Positions 9,923-18,683 of a DNA stretch of 64,000 nt are shown in pieces; the stretch's first letter is position 1; every line of letters begins with the position of its first letter. This DNA comes from Candidatus Thiodiazotropha sp. (ex Myrtea sp. 'scaly one' KF741663) (lineage in GTDB: Bacteria; Pseudomonadota; Gammaproteobacteria; Chromatiales; Chromatiaceae): NCBI GenBank assembly GCA_025655555.1, contig JAHXIQ010000004.1:310001-374000 (forward strand). The letters are read 5' to 3'. Position numbers and translations under genes: made by a program. The notes below the pieces were generated by a model. It saw only the letters and a program-made list of their open reading frames with translations, was not told the DNA's origin and did no database searches.

Positions 9923-10126
9923 TTAGGAAAAGGCGGTACCGCTGCTTTTACCAAGCTTTTTCAGAATCATTGCCAGTGGGCAGAAGCCGGTAAAGGCGGA
10001 CTGCAGCAGGTTGATTCCCACAAAAGCCGTGAAATAGAGCCAATAGGGATGATGGAACTGGGAGAGCACCACACTCAAAAGAATGGCGAAACCGGCGAAG
10101 GCCAGGACAATACGGTCGATATTCAT
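9923..10126 (-). CDS. DUF2892 inner-membrane protein
   Basis: A 67-residue protein beginning [21 protein letters not shown] with two membrane helices (about 5-22 and 29-45) and the conserved family tail [26 protein letters not shown]2892 proteins resemble the membrane domain of the rhodanese YgaP and are common in sulfur-metabolism operons. The single conserved Cys lies in TGFCPL. It is transcribed divergently from the gene at 10269, and a palindrome in the shared upstream region is a candidate operator for a sulfur-sensing ArsR-type repressor. No neighbour here encodes such a regulator. Confidence 0.88.
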   Translation of the reverse strand: MNIDRIVLAFAGFAILLSVVLSQFHHPYWLYFTAFVGINLLQSAFTGFCPLAMILKKLGKSSGTAFS

Positions 10127-10226
10127 GGATTTGCCTCTAAGCTAGTAGTTGTAGATCCTTAGAAAAAACACCCCGAGAGGTGTGAGGGATCGCCTGAAAA
10201 CTACCCACGATCACTAAGTGGCCGAC

Positions 10227-10246
10227 ATATTAGCACTATCTAATAT
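10227..10246. promoter_or_regulatory. Palindrome ATATTAG-N6-CTAATAT, candidate repressor operator
   Basis: A perfect 7-bp inverted repeat with a 6-bp spacer lies in the divergent region between the DUF2892 gene and the kinase/ATPase gene. The dyad size and AT-rich character suit a winged-helix dimer such as an ArsR-family repressor. A link to BigR/SqrR/YgaV-type sulfide or persulfide sensors is inference from the DUF2892 neighbour. Confidence 0.5.
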
Positions 10247-10268
10247 ATAGTCAAGGATAGCCCCACCC

Positions 10269-11843
10269 ATGACAATGACGCCAGAAGCCCCGACATCCCA
10301 GCTCAGCTGGCTACGTCGACTGATGGCGTCACCTGTCGGTTTTCCCCATGGCGTTGATCGGATCAAACATATCGAGACCCATATCTCGCATCTGCTGTTG
10401 GTCGGAGATTTCGCCTATAAGATCAAGAAGCCCATCGATCTGGGATTTCTCGATTTTTCGTCATTGGAGAAGCGCCGCATCTGCTGTGAAGAGGAGTTGC
10501 GGCTCAACAGCCGTTTGGCGCCGGATCTCTATTTGGCGGTGATCGCTATTCATGGAACACCCGAGGAGCCGACGTTAAAACAAGAGGGGAAGGTGCTGGA
10601 GTATGCCGTCAAGATGCGACGCTTCCGTCAGCAGGATCTGTTAAACGTAAACTTGCCGGTCAGGGATGAAATACTGAGCCTGGCAAAACAGATCGCCACA
10701 TTTCATCTAGAGGCTCTTCCGGCACCCAAGGGATCCGATTTTGGAACACCCGAGTCGGTCCTGCTGCCGATGGAGGAAAACTTTCAGCTGATTCGCAGTC
10801 AGCGACATCCATTGCTGGAGATCGAGCGACTGGACGCACTGCAGGTCTGGACCGAAGAGTTCGTGGCGGTCTCGACCGATCAGTTATGGGAGCGAAGGGA
10901 TGGTGGGAATATCAGGGAGTGCCATGGCGATCTGCATCTTGGCAACATCACCCGGTTTGAAAACAGGCTGACGCCTTTCGATGGTATTGAATTCAATCCG
11001 GGCCTGCGCTGGATCGACACCCTGAGTGATCTCGCTTTTCTATTGATGGATCTGCAGCACCAAGGAATGAGTGATCTGTCCGACCTGTTACTCAATACCT
11101 ATCTGGAACTGACGGGAGATTACCCCGCACTTCCCCTGCTACGCTTCTATCTACTTTATCGAGCCATGGTAAGGGCCAAGGTTTGCGCCATAAGATTTCG
11201 TCAGCCCGACCTGAACCGAGAAGAGGCGGCTGAAGTGCTGGAAACCTACCGACGCTACCTCACGCTGGCAGAGTCGGTGATTCGCCATCCGTCCGCTGTG
11301 CTATTGATCACCCATGGTGTTTCCGGTTCCGGCAAGAGTCATATCAGCGGTTGGTTTGCAGAACAACTGATGGCGATTCGCATACGGTCGGATGTGGAGC
11401 GAAAACGTCTGTTTCCTGAGGATATGCTCATGCAGGGTCATGGGAACTCGCAACGCTATAGCGAGAAGGCGACTGAGATCACCTATGTACACCTCGAAGG
11501 TATGGCAAGGTCAATGTTGCAGGCTAATTTCTCCGTGATCGTAGATGCTACATTTCTCAAGCAGCAGCAGCGTCAGGCCTTTTTCGATCTGGCGGCAGAG
11601 CTGCAGACGCCTTTTCTCATCCTCGACTGCCAGGCATCTGAATCGGTTCTACAATCCCGGGTGAATCAGAGGGCTGAATCGGGAAGTGATGCCTCAGAGG
11701 CAGATATTGAGATATTGGTTCAACAACAGCGACAGCAGGAAACCTTGTCCGAGAGAGAGCGGCAACAACGTCTCTGTATCGATAGCGAAGATTTTCCCCA
11801 TCCTGGATTGATCGCCACGGCGTTACAACGTCTACTGAGATAG
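10269..11843 (+). CDS. Two-domain protein: aminoglycoside-phosphotransferase-like plus AAA/P-loop kinase
   Basis: A 524-residue protein. Residues 1 to about 330 resemble APH/choline-kinase-fold proteins: the phosphate-binding region LVGDFAYKIKKPIDLGFLDFS and the catalytic loop CHGDLHLGN followed by FDGIEFN (metal-binding Asp). Residues about 340-524 form a P-loop nucleotide kinase with Walker A GVSGSGKS and a DATFLKQQQRQ segment. This combination (COG2187 plus COG0645) is widespread in proteobacteria, usually annotated bifunctional aminoglycoside phosphotransferase/ATP-binding protein. True substrate unknown; resistance should not be assumed. It is divergent from the DUF2892 gene and followed by a small hypothetical gene. 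Confidence 0.85.
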   Translation: MTMTPEAPTSQLSWLRRLMASPVGFPHGVDRIKHIETHISHLLLVGDFAYKIKKPIDLGFLDFSSLEKRRICCEEELRLNSRLAPDLYLAVIAIHGTPEEPTLKQEGKVLEYAVKMRRFRQQDLLNVNLPVRDEILSLAKQIATFHLEALPAPKGSDFGTPESVLLPMEENFQLIRSQRHPLLEIERLDALQVWTEEFVAVSTDQLWERRDGGNIRECHGDLHLGNITRFENRLTPFDGIEFNPGLRWIDTLSDLAFLLMDLQHQGMSDLSDLLLNTYLELTGDYPALPLLRFYLLYRAMVRAKVCAIRFRQPDLNREEAAEVLETYRRYLTLAESVIRHPSAVLLITHGVSGSGKSHISGWFAEQLMAIRIRSDVERKRLFPEDMLMQGHGNSQRYSEKATEITYVHLEGMARSMLQANFSVIVDATFLKQQQRQAFFDLAAELQTPFLILDCQASESVLQSRVNQRAESGSDASEADIEILVQQQRQQETLSERERQQRLCIDSEDFPHPGLIATALQRLLR

Positions 11844-11885
11844 TATGTACTTAGTTTTTTGTTATCGATTCGGAGTCCTAACCCC

Positions 11886-12209
11886 ATGCGTTTTCCACAG
11901 GTAAAGACCGGCCAGCGGTTCACCTATCAAGGTATGCAATACACCAAGACCGGCCCATTGACCGCCAGTGAAGAGGGCTCGGGTGAACAGCGAATGATCA
12001 TGCGCTCCGCCGAAGTCGCACTGCTTGATGTTACAGGTAAACCGGAGAAATCAACCAGGCAGCAATACACCCGGTCTGAGCTGGAGGCTGAGATTCAACG
12101 TTTTAAGACAAGTCTCGCCAGTGGTGTCAAGGCAGCGGCAGAGGATGATGGAACGCTGCAACTCGAACAAGTATTGGCATTGATCGAATGTACAGAGGTT
12201 AACGATTAG
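11886..12209 (+). CDS. Hypothetical 107-residue protein
   Basis: ATG 11886 has GGAGT eight bases upstream and gives MRFPQVKTGQRFTYQGMQYTK; an in-frame TTG at 11859 is less likely. The N-terminal half is beta-rich (RFTYQGMQYTKTGPLTA), like a small barrel, with a helical C-terminal half (RSELEAEIQRFKTSL). It has no cysteines other than one near the end and no membrane segment. It lies 42 bases after the kinase/ATPase gene and may share its transcript. I do not recognise the family. Confidence 0.65.
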   Translation: MRFPQVKTGQRFTYQGMQYTKTGPLTASEEGSGEQRMIMRSAEVALLDVTGKPEKSTRQQYTRSELEAEIQRFKTSLASGVKAAAEDDGTLQLEQVLALIECTEVND

Positions 12210-12329
12210 AACGACGAGGCTTTTATACAGAATGAGGGAGTGACAGCGAGTAGAGAGATTAATCTGTCATCTTTGTGCCTTGCATGCATGTCATATCAAT
12301 TTATATGACAAGATAGATAATAATAATTA

Positions 12330-14384
12330 TCAGTTGCTTGTTTTGAGTAACCTAACTAACTGTTTGAGGCTCGATAGATTGTCTCTTCCACAACCATCAT
12401 CTCCATCTGTTTCCCTTAGGTAGTCGTTGATTCGTGTTTGTGCGGTGTTCGAGAGAAACCATCCCAGGGGTGGGTCTTGTTCTTTCCCGTTGCTATGGCA
12501 CATACGCAGATGGAAAAAGCGCTGATCCTTGTTGTCTGTCTGTCGTCTTTTTACCCACTCCCGAAGTCTAGCTGCAGCCTCAATGCCACGGCCGTTGCGG
12601 GTGGTGGCGTAGGTATGCAGGGTGCTGAGGGTTTCGTAAGCGAAACCGAGGGGCTTATTGCCGGGAAACGCGGCAAATGATTTTGGCAGGGTGGGATCGC
12701 TGCTGATAAGGATGACATAAGGTCTCAGCGGCATGCCCCATTTCTCCTGCCAGAGTTTCTCGGCAAACACTGCCAGTTCCAATGCCGTCTCCGCACCAAA
12801 GTTTTCAAACAGGCCGCCATCCTGCAATCGTTGCCATGAAAGTTGCTTGTTATCGACAGGGTTCCACCCGCCGGGCGGGCTGATCATGGGGAAGCGTGCA
12901 CTGTTGTGTGCAGCTGTCGAGAGTCTCATATCTGCGCCGAGTGTTGTGAGCAGGTCTTTATAGAGGATCTGGTTTCCCCGCGGTGGTGCGAGCGCCTCTG
13001 TGCTTAGTGAGGCGGCGACAATGCGACGGCCGTTTTCTGACCAGGTGGCGTTGAGGAATAATGCAGGCCAGGGTTGACCGTCGAGCGCTACGGTGTCGAT
13101 GAAAGAACTCTCCAGAGTGATCCGGCTTTCGCTCATGAAGTCATTGAATCCGTACTCAAGTCCCTTTTCAAAAATCTCAGCCCGATCCCCGAACAACGGT
13201 AGCGGCATCAATCGCTGCAGGGCATCTTTGTAGAGCAGACCGGCGGCGACGGGACCCAGATAGTCTTTGCCAAGGATCTGTTGTATGAGACTGGTGATCT
13301 CCTGCTGACGATTGGCGGCGACGGCGTGGTAGACGGTGGCGCCGACCGAACCGCCGGAGACGCCACTGATAGCGAACAGGTGGTCTTTGAGCCTGCCTTC
13401 AGAGTCATCGTGCAGTCGACCGAGAAGGGTGCCGGTCCAATAGGCTGCACGGATGCCACCACCCGCAGTCGCTACCAGAATAAAGGGCTCACATTGGGTC
13501 GTATCGCAGTGCGCATCATGCCAGTCAATTAGCGCCTTCTCCAAAGAGGGGCGCTGGTCAGGCTTGTGACCATCCAGGACTCGGATCTCGTGATTGTCGT
13601 TCCAGAAGCTGAAGCCGATGATGAGAATGGCCGAGAAGATGACAATAGGAAAGCCTTTACGACTGGCGAGGTAAGTGACATAACTGGTGAGGGGCAGAAC
13701 GGTGGCACCCCACAACATCAAGAGCAGCAGGGTATCGAGGTGTCTCCCCATGCTGAGGGGGCCGAGCATACCCCAAGCAAAAAGTGCAAGACCCAGGACA
13801 AACGTGGCGGCAGCAATCTTACCTCTTATCTCGCCAAGGGCCTGGTAGATGTTCTCCCTTGGCGGCCGCTCGTCTTTTTCACCGATCTTATCGGCCCAGG
13901 CCCAGTGGGTTTTTGCTGCCTGCGGCCGTACCTTGCGGGCGATCCAACGGCCCAGGTCACGCCTGTAGGTAACGGCAAGATAGAACAGGATCCCTTCTAT
14001 CCCCATGAGATAGCTGACTGGGTGCCAATCGGTAGCGATGCCCATATTGAGGGTCACGACAGCGAAGGCCAGCACGCCGAACAGTCGTGGGAGTTGCTTT
14101 CGATAAGGTGTGAGTTGTTTCCAGCTCGCTAACGCATAGGGGAATTTAATGTCGAGCAGAACGCGGGCCCAGAGCCAGAGACTGGTGGCCCAGAGCAGCG
14201 TGCTGCCGAACAGGCTGAGGTATTTGAGGCCGCCATCCTCCACCATGCCTCGTAGCAAATCGTGTCCCTGTGCAACGCTGAGCAGTATGGTTGTCGCCAG
14301 CAGCAGAATGACATTCATGCGGGTGAGGTTGAGTGCCCAGCCGAGGGTTCGGAGGTGAAGGATCAGAGGCGTTCCGTTATCCAT
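12330..14384 (-). CDS. Membrane-bound patatin-like hydrolase/phospholipase
   Basis: I place the start at ATG 14384 (MDNGTPLILHLRTLGW), preceded by AAGGAGACAAGAAG, giving 684 residues. The N-terminal third has about six hydrophobic helices (for example MNVILLLATTILLSVAQG, LPRLFGVLAFAVVTLNMG and IVIFSAILIIGFSFW). The rest is a patatin domain: oxyanion loop GGGIRAAYWTGTLLGRL, nucleophile elbow GVSGGSVG (Ser) and the catalytic Asp in QDGGLFENFGA. Together these predict a membrane-anchored lipid acyl hydrolase with a Ser-Asp dyad. It stands alone, convergent with the hypothetical gene at 11886. Physiological lipid substrate unknown. Confidence 0.85.
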   Translation of the reverse strand: MDNGTPLILHLRTLGWALNLTRMNVILLLATTILLSVAQGHDLLRGMVEDGGLKYLSLFGSTLLWATSLWLWARVLLDIKFPYALASWKQLTPYRKQLPRLFGVLAFAVVTLNMGIATDWHPVSYLMGIEGILFYLAVTYRRDLGRWIARKVRPQAAKTHWAWADKIGEKDERPPRENIYQALGEIRGKIAAATFVLGLALFAWGMLGPLSMGRHLDTLLLLMLWGATVLPLTSYVTYLASRKGFPIVIFSAILIIGFSFWNDNHEIRVLDGHKPDQRPSLEKALIDWHDAHCDTTQCEPFILVATAGGGIRAAYWTGTLLGRLHDDSEGRLKDHLFAISGVSGGSVGATVYHAVAANRQQEITSLIQQILGKDYLGPVAAGLLYKDALQRLMPLPLFGDRAEIFEKGLEYGFNDFMSESRITLESSFIDTVALDGQPWPALFLNATWSENGRRIVAASLSTEALAPPRGNQILYKDLLTTLGADMRLSTAAHNSARFPMISPPGGWNPVDNKQLSWQRLQDGGLFENFGAETALELAVFAEKLWQEKWGMPLRPYVILISSDPTLPKSFAAFPGNKPLGFAYETLSTLHTYATTRNGRGIEAAARLREWVKRRQTDNKDQRFFHLRMCHSNGKEQDPPLGWFLSNTAQTRINDYLRETDGDDGCGRDNLSSLKQLVRLLKTSN

Positions 14385-14550
14385 TCTTCTTGTCTCCTTG
14401 TCGGCAAGAATCTGCTGCTGTTTGTAAAAAAGTAAACCGCAATGGGGGGGCAATCAATAGAAGTGTGAATATGTCACAAGTAATCTGGCTTGAAAGGCAG
14501 TTGTCTGGGACTGCACGGCTCGGCTGTGCCATTCACTGACTCCGTTCTAT

Positions 14551-15483
14551 TTAACTTCCCCCTGTCGATGACAGGAGACCCTCATCCCAATAAGGCCGGT
14601 CGCCGAACTGCTGTTTGAGAAACTCAACCAGTGCACGTACACGGGTCGGCACGAAACGGCGGGAGGGATAGACTGCATAGGCGGTAGCACCGGGTATTTG
14701 ATAGTCGGTCAATATCGGCTTCAGATGACCTTCCCTGATGGCCCGATAGGCAATAAAGGTCGGGGAGAGACAGATCCCCAGTCCGGCCGTCGCCGCCTCC
14801 AATATCAAGTCCCCATTGTTCACCACCAGGCGAGGCTTCATGTTGACCGTATGGACCTTGCCGGTGCTGTCGGTCATGCGCCACTTCTGCGGCTCCGGCA
14901 GGTTGCTGTAGCAGAGTCCCTGGTGTTGGCTCAAATCCTCCGGCGTCTCCGGGGTGCCGTGGGTCGCGAGGTAGTCGGGACTGGCGACGACGGTCGACCG
15001 GATCGGCGCCAGGGGCAGGGCGATCATGCTGGAGCTCTCCAGGCGGCCGATACGCAGGGCCAGGTCGACCCCCTCCTGAATCAGGTCGACCTGTCCGTCG
15101 TTCATATCCATATCGAGGATGACGCCGGGGTGGGTCTGCATGAAGTCGTTGAGCAGGGGTTTCAGATGGAGCAGGCCGAAGGTGAGGGGGGTGGCAATGC
15201 GGATGCGGCCGCTCAGAGCCCGCTGACCGCTGGAGACCGACTGCTCCGCCTCTGCCAGATCCTCCAGCAGCTGCAGGGCGCGGGGATAGAACTCCCGACC
15301 GGCGTCGGTGAGGGAGAGCTTGCGGGTAGTCCGCTGCAGCAGCCGGGCCCCCAGGTACTCCTCCAGCTCTGAGACCCGGCGGCTGACTACCGATTTTCCG
15401 ACCCCCAGGCGCTCTGCCCCTGCGCTGAACTGGCCCGCTTCCACCACGGCGACAAAGCTTTCGAGGCTGTCGAGTCGATCCAT
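14551..15483 (-). CDS. LysR-family regulator, divergent from the pirin operon
   Basis: A 310-residue regulator starting MDRLDSLESFVAVVEAGQFSAGAERLGVGKSVVSRRVSELEEYLG, a complete winged helix-turn-helix, followed by an effector-binding domain (IRIATPLTFGLLHL through LKQQFG). I chose ATG 15483 over the upstream in-frame start at 15513 because LysR proteins begin just before the HTH. It is divergent from the pirin-cytochrome b561-flavodoxin-YceI genes with 114 bases between starts, the standard arrangement for a LysR regulator acting on its neighbours. Effector unknown; the pirin and redox genes suggest a quinone, flavonoid or oxidative signal. Confidence 0.93.
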   Translation of the reverse strand: MDRLDSLESFVAVVEAGQFSAGAERLGVGKSVVSRRVSELEEYLGARLLQRTTRKLSLTDAGREFYPRALQLLEDLAEAEQSVSSGQRALSGRIRIATPLTFGLLHLKPLLNDFMQTHPGVILDMDMNDGQVDLIQEGVDLALRIGRLESSSMIALPLAPIRSTVVASPDYLATHGTPETPEDLSQHQGLCYSNLPEPQKWRMTDSTGKVHTVNMKPRLVVNNGDLILEAATAGLGICLSPTFIAYRAIREGHLKPILTDYQIPGATAYAVYPSRRFVPTRVRALVEFLKQQFGDRPYWDEGLLSSTGGS

Positions 15484-15597
15484 TGTTCTATTTTCCGCAA
15501 CAGTATTTCTCAAATAGTGGTCTTTATCTTCTAAATCTGCAACCTAAACTAGTCAGTAATTGACAAAAACAGTGCGTTATTGAACGCGGAGGCTGTG

Positions 15598-16443
15598 ATG
15601 AATAGCGAAGTCAAAACTTTGAGAACTGTGAAACGGCTGGTGCGAGGACAGGAGACTGCCGACGGCGATGGCGTGCGCCTGACCCGGGTGATCGGCACCC
15701 ACCAGCTGCTGCAGCTCGACCCCTTTCTGTTGCTGGACGATTTCCGCTCAGACAATCCTGATGATTACATCGGTGGCTTTCCGCCCCATCCCCACCGTGG
15801 CTTCGAGACGGTCACCTATCTGCTGGCCGGACAGGTGGAGCACCGGGACAACGCCGGCCATGCCGGTGTACTGAAGGCGGGTGGTGTGCAGTGGATGACC
15901 GCCGGGCGCGGGGTGGTCCACTCTGAGATGCCGATGCAGGAGAACGGCCTGCTGGCCGGGTTTCAGCTCTGGGTCAATCTGCCCGCAGCGCAAAAGATGA
16001 TAAAGCCCCACTACCAGGAGTTTGACCAAGCCTCGATTCCCCAAGAAGTGCGGGATGACGACGTAGTGGTACGAGTGATCGCGGGAGAGACCTCCCTCGG
16101 CACCCGGGGACCGGTGGTCGATCTGGCGACCCCGGTGACCTACCTGGACATTACGCTCCCAGCCGGGCGCAGTTTCAGCGAATCCCTGCCTGACGGTTAC
16201 AACACCTTTGTCTATCTTATTGAAGGTGAGGTCACTATCGATGATGGCACCCTGACGGCACAGTCGCTGGCGGAGCTGGGCGAAGGGGAGGCAGTGGAAA
16301 TCACTGCAGCTTCGTCGAGCCGTCTGCTGCTGGTGGCGGGTGAGCCCCTCAACGAACCCATCGCCCGCCGCGGTCCCTTCGTGATGAACAACGAGGCGGA
16401 GCTGACGCAGGCCTTTGAGGACTATCAAGCAGGACGCTTCTGA
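15598..16443 (+). CDS. Pirin-family bicupin
   Basis: Start ATG 15598 follows GCGGAGGCTGTG; an in-frame TTG at 15580 is rejected. The 281-residue protein is a bicupin with the N-terminal metal site FPPHPHRGFETVTYLLAGQVEHRD ... GRGVVHSEMP (two His, a further His and Glu), as in iron-binding pirins with quercetinase-like activity. The C-terminal cupin (YNTFVYLIEGEVTID) lacks metal ligands, as usual. First gene of a LysR-controlled run; the next start overlaps its stop (TGATG). Function is probably redox sensing or quinone/flavonoid dioxygenation. Confidence 0.93.
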   Translation: MNSEVKTLRTVKRLVRGQETADGDGVRLTRVIGTHQLLQLDPFLLLDDFRSDNPDDYIGGFPPHPHRGFETVTYLLAGQVEHRDNAGHAGVLKAGGVQWMTAGRGVVHSEMPMQENGLLAGFQLWVNLPAAQKMIKPHYQEFDQASIPQEVRDDDVVVRVIAGETSLGTRGPVVDLATPVTYLDITLPAGRSFSESLPDGYNTFVYLIEGEVTIDDGTLTAQSLAELGEGEAVEITAASSSRLLLVAGEPLNEPIARRGPFVMNNEAELTQAFEDYQAGRF

Positions 16444-16991
16444 TGCGCATAAGGAATGACGGGGAACACTACGGCGCCATCGCCATCGGCCTCCATTGGC
16501 TGGTGGCGCTGACCGTCTTCAGCCAGTTTGGCCTGGGCCTCTGGATGCGTAGCCTTGGTTACTACGACGCCTGGTACCAGTTGGGTCCCTGGTGGCACAA
16601 AGGGATCGGTGTGATGCTCCTACTGGCGATGCTGCTAAGGCTGGTCTGGCGGCTGACCAACCCGAGACCGGCCCACCTCGAGACCCATAAACCCTATGAA
16701 CGACTGGCTGCGAGCCTCACTCACAGCACGCTCTACCTGCTGCTTTTTCTCATCACCCTGAGCGGCTATCTGATCTCCACAGCGGACGGTCGCGCACTGG
16801 AGGTGTTCGACTGGTTCTCTATTCCGGCGACCATCAGCGGTATCGACAAGCAGGAGGACATTGCCGGTGAGGTCCATTTCTACCTGGCCTGGAGCGTGAT
16901 CGTCCTCGCCGGTGTTCATGCCCTGGCAGCTATCAAACACCACTTTATCGACCATGACCGGACCCTGAAGCGCATGCTGGGGCGGTCGTGA
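16443..16991 (+). CDS. Cytochrome b561
   Basis: A 182-residue four-helix membrane cytochrome. Candidate haem ligands are His in IGLHWLVAL, in PWWHKGIGVML, in EVHFYLAWS and in GVHALAAIKHH. Membrane helices lie at about 12-32, 50-68, 90-110 and 142-165. It belongs to the CybB-type diheme b561 family that oxidises quinol or superoxide at the inner membrane. The start overlaps the pirin stop. The exported YceI protein two genes downstream is a frequent partner of b561 proteins. Confidence 0.9.
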   Translation: MRIRNDGEHYGAIAIGLHWLVALTVFSQFGLGLWMRSLGYYDAWYQLGPWWHKGIGVMLLLAMLLRLVWRLTNPRPAHLETHKPYERLAASLTHSTLYLLLFLITLSGYLISTADGRALEVFDWFSIPATISGIDKQEDIAGEVHFYLAWSVIVLAGVHALAAIKHHFIDHDRTLKRMLGRS

Positions 16992-17045
16992 TCAGAGACA
17001 AGCAACTTTTGAACAGAGAGACACGACAATGAGGAGATCCAACCC

Positions 17046-17645
17046 ATGACCACAGTAGCGATTGTTTATCACAGCGGTTTCGGCCACACCAAACTGCAGG
17101 CGGAAGCAGTGAGAGATGGTGCGGCAAAGGTGGAGGGTGTCGAAGCCATGCTGCTCACCGCCGAAGAGGCGGGAGTCCAGCTCGACCGCCTCGACAGCGC
17201 CGACGCCATCATCTTCGGCAGCCCAACCTATATGGGCAGCATGTCGGCGGAGATGAAGAAGTTCCTCGAGACCGCCGCCGCCAAGTGGTTCACCCAGTCC
17301 TGGAAAGACAAGGTGGCCGGCGCCTTCACCAACTCCAGCTCCTACTCCGGGGACAAGCTCAACACCCTGATGGGGTTGGTGATCAATGCCATGCAGCAGG
17401 GGATGATCTATGTGGGGCTGGGGATGATGCCCGCTGCCAGCGACCCCGATGCCATGAATCACATCCAGGGCCCGGGGCCGGAGGTACTGAACCGGATCGG
17501 CTCCTATACAGGACCCATGGCAGCCAGCTTCCAGGTCGATCCGGGGGATGCCCCCTCCAGCGGTGACATCGCCACTGCCGAGGCCTATGGCACCCGTGTC
17601 GCCACCATTACCCAACAGCTTGTGCGGGGACGCACGAGCGATTAA
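17046..17645 (+). CDS. Flavodoxin/WrbA-like NAD(P)H:quinone oxidoreductase
   Basis: A 199-residue flavodoxin-fold protein: FMN phosphate loop VYHSGFGHTKLQAEAV (residues 6-21), the FGSPTYMGSMSAEMKKFLE loop around 58-76 and a C-terminal helix. The pattern resembles WrbA/flavodoxin-like FMN reductases that reduce quinones by two electrons. It lies 54 bases after cytochrome b561, with an AGGAG site before ATG 17046. Together with pirin, b561 and YceI it suggests a quinone or oxidative-stress operon. Exact substrate unknown. Confidence 0.85.
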   Translation: MTTVAIVYHSGFGHTKLQAEAVRDGAAKVEGVEAMLLTAEEAGVQLDRLDSADAIIFGSPTYMGSMSAEMKKFLETAAAKWFTQSWKDKVAGAFTNSSSYSGDKLNTLMGLVINAMQQGMIYVGLGMMPAASDPDAMNHIQGPGPEVLNRIGSYTGPMAASFQVDPGDAPSSGDIATAEAYGTRVATITQQLVRGRTSD

Positions 17646-17674
17646 TTCAACAATGATAATCAGGAGAGAGGATC

Positions 17675-18247
17675 ATGAAACGCTATTTTATACCCATGCT
17701 TATGGCCGGAATCTTCACCGTGACCGGTGTACAGGCCGAGCAGTATGCTATCGATACCAAAGGGGCCCACGCCTTTATCCAGTTCCGCATCAAGCACCTG
17801 GGCTACAGTTGGCTCTTCGGCCGCTTCAATCAGTTCGGCGGCCAATTCACCTATGACGAAAAGAACCCTTCAGCGGCAAAGATCAAAGTCGATATCGATC
17901 CTGCCAGCGTCGATAGCAACCATGCTGAGCGGGACAAGCACCTGCGCAGCGATGAGTTCCTGCATGTGTCGAAATTCCCCAAGGCGGGTTTTGTCTCTAC
18001 CTCCTATGAAGAGTCGGCGGACGGCAAAGGCGTACTGAAAGGCAACCTGACCCTGCGTGGTGTCACCAAGCCGGTGGTGATTCAGACCGAGAAGATCGGC
18101 CACGGCAAGGATCCCTGGGGCGGCTACCGCCGCGGCTTCTTCGGCACCACGGAGATCGCCCTCGCCGACTACGACATCCCCTTCGATCTGGGACCGGCGG
18201 CCCGCAAGGTACAGCTGGAACTCTCTGTGGAGGGGATACGCCAATAA
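17675..18247 (+). CDS. YceI-family periplasmic lipid-binding protein
   Basis: A 190-residue protein with a signal peptide (MKRYFIPMLMAGIFTVTGVQA, cleavage before EQYAID) and a YceI lipocalin-like barrel: DTKGAHAFIQFRIKHLGYSWLFGRF, DEFLHVSKFPKAGFVS, LTLRGVTKPV and AADYDIPFDLG-type ends. YceI proteins bind polyisoprenoid or quinone-like lipids in the periplasm. Preceded by AGGAGAGAGGATC. Last gene of the LysR/pirin run; a strong terminator follows. Confidence 0.94.
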   Translation: MKRYFIPMLMAGIFTVTGVQAEQYAIDTKGAHAFIQFRIKHLGYSWLFGRFNQFGGQFTYDEKNPSAAKIKVDIDPASVDSNHAERDKHLRSDEFLHVSKFPKAGFVSTSYEESADGKGVLKGNLTLRGVTKPVVIQTEKIGHGKDPWGGYRRGFFGTTEIALADYDIPFDLGPAARKVQLELSVEGIRQ

Positions 18248-18279
18248 GCAACATCTTTCATCAAAGTCTTCCCCCTTTT

Positions 18280-18308
18280 ACGGCGTCTTCCAGGCGCCGT
18301 TTTTTTTG
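18280..18308 (+). terminator. Rho-independent terminator of the pirin-yceI run
   Basis: Stem ACGGCG/CGCCGT with a 9-base loop, followed by eight or more T residues, 33 bases after the yceI stop. Confidence 0.93.
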
Positions 18309-18683
18309 GGGTAATCAAGGTTCCCACAGCCAGACGACTAAGTGAACGAATCTTACTTCTTATGGACTTATATCAATTCGCAGTTTTAAATAATAACCGC
18401 AATTTAATTACGCAGCGAGGTAAGTCCACTCGCTGCCCCATAAATAATTCATTCGGTGATCAATTGTCTCTTGTGGCTTTCGGTCTGTTGTTGAGACGGC
18501 TCATAACATACTCAATCTGTGTATCAGTCAACTCATTGAAATCAGCACCTTATTGGAAAATACTGCCTGATGTATTGTAAGCGTTTCTGCATTTTTTTTA
18601 ATAAGTTTGGTGGGGTGTCGTAAAGCTACGAGAGGCATGCAGGCAGTACACGCCAGATGGTGTGTACAGAAGATATTTGTAAT
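18309..18683. other. Gene-free stretch with an 8-bp hairpin
   Basis: No credible gene. An inverted repeat GCAGCGAG/CTCGCTGC lies at 18412-18437 without a T-tract. A 72-codon reading frame covering it has no coherent protein character. Confidence 0.4.

Noticed and set aside
12289-12310. Inverted repeat TGTCATAT/ATATGACA between convergent genes
   Set aside because: Weak AT-rich stem without a T-tract; not enough for a terminator or operator call.
18362-18580. 72-codon plus-strand frame after the terminator
   Set aside because: No ribosome site and low-quality composition.
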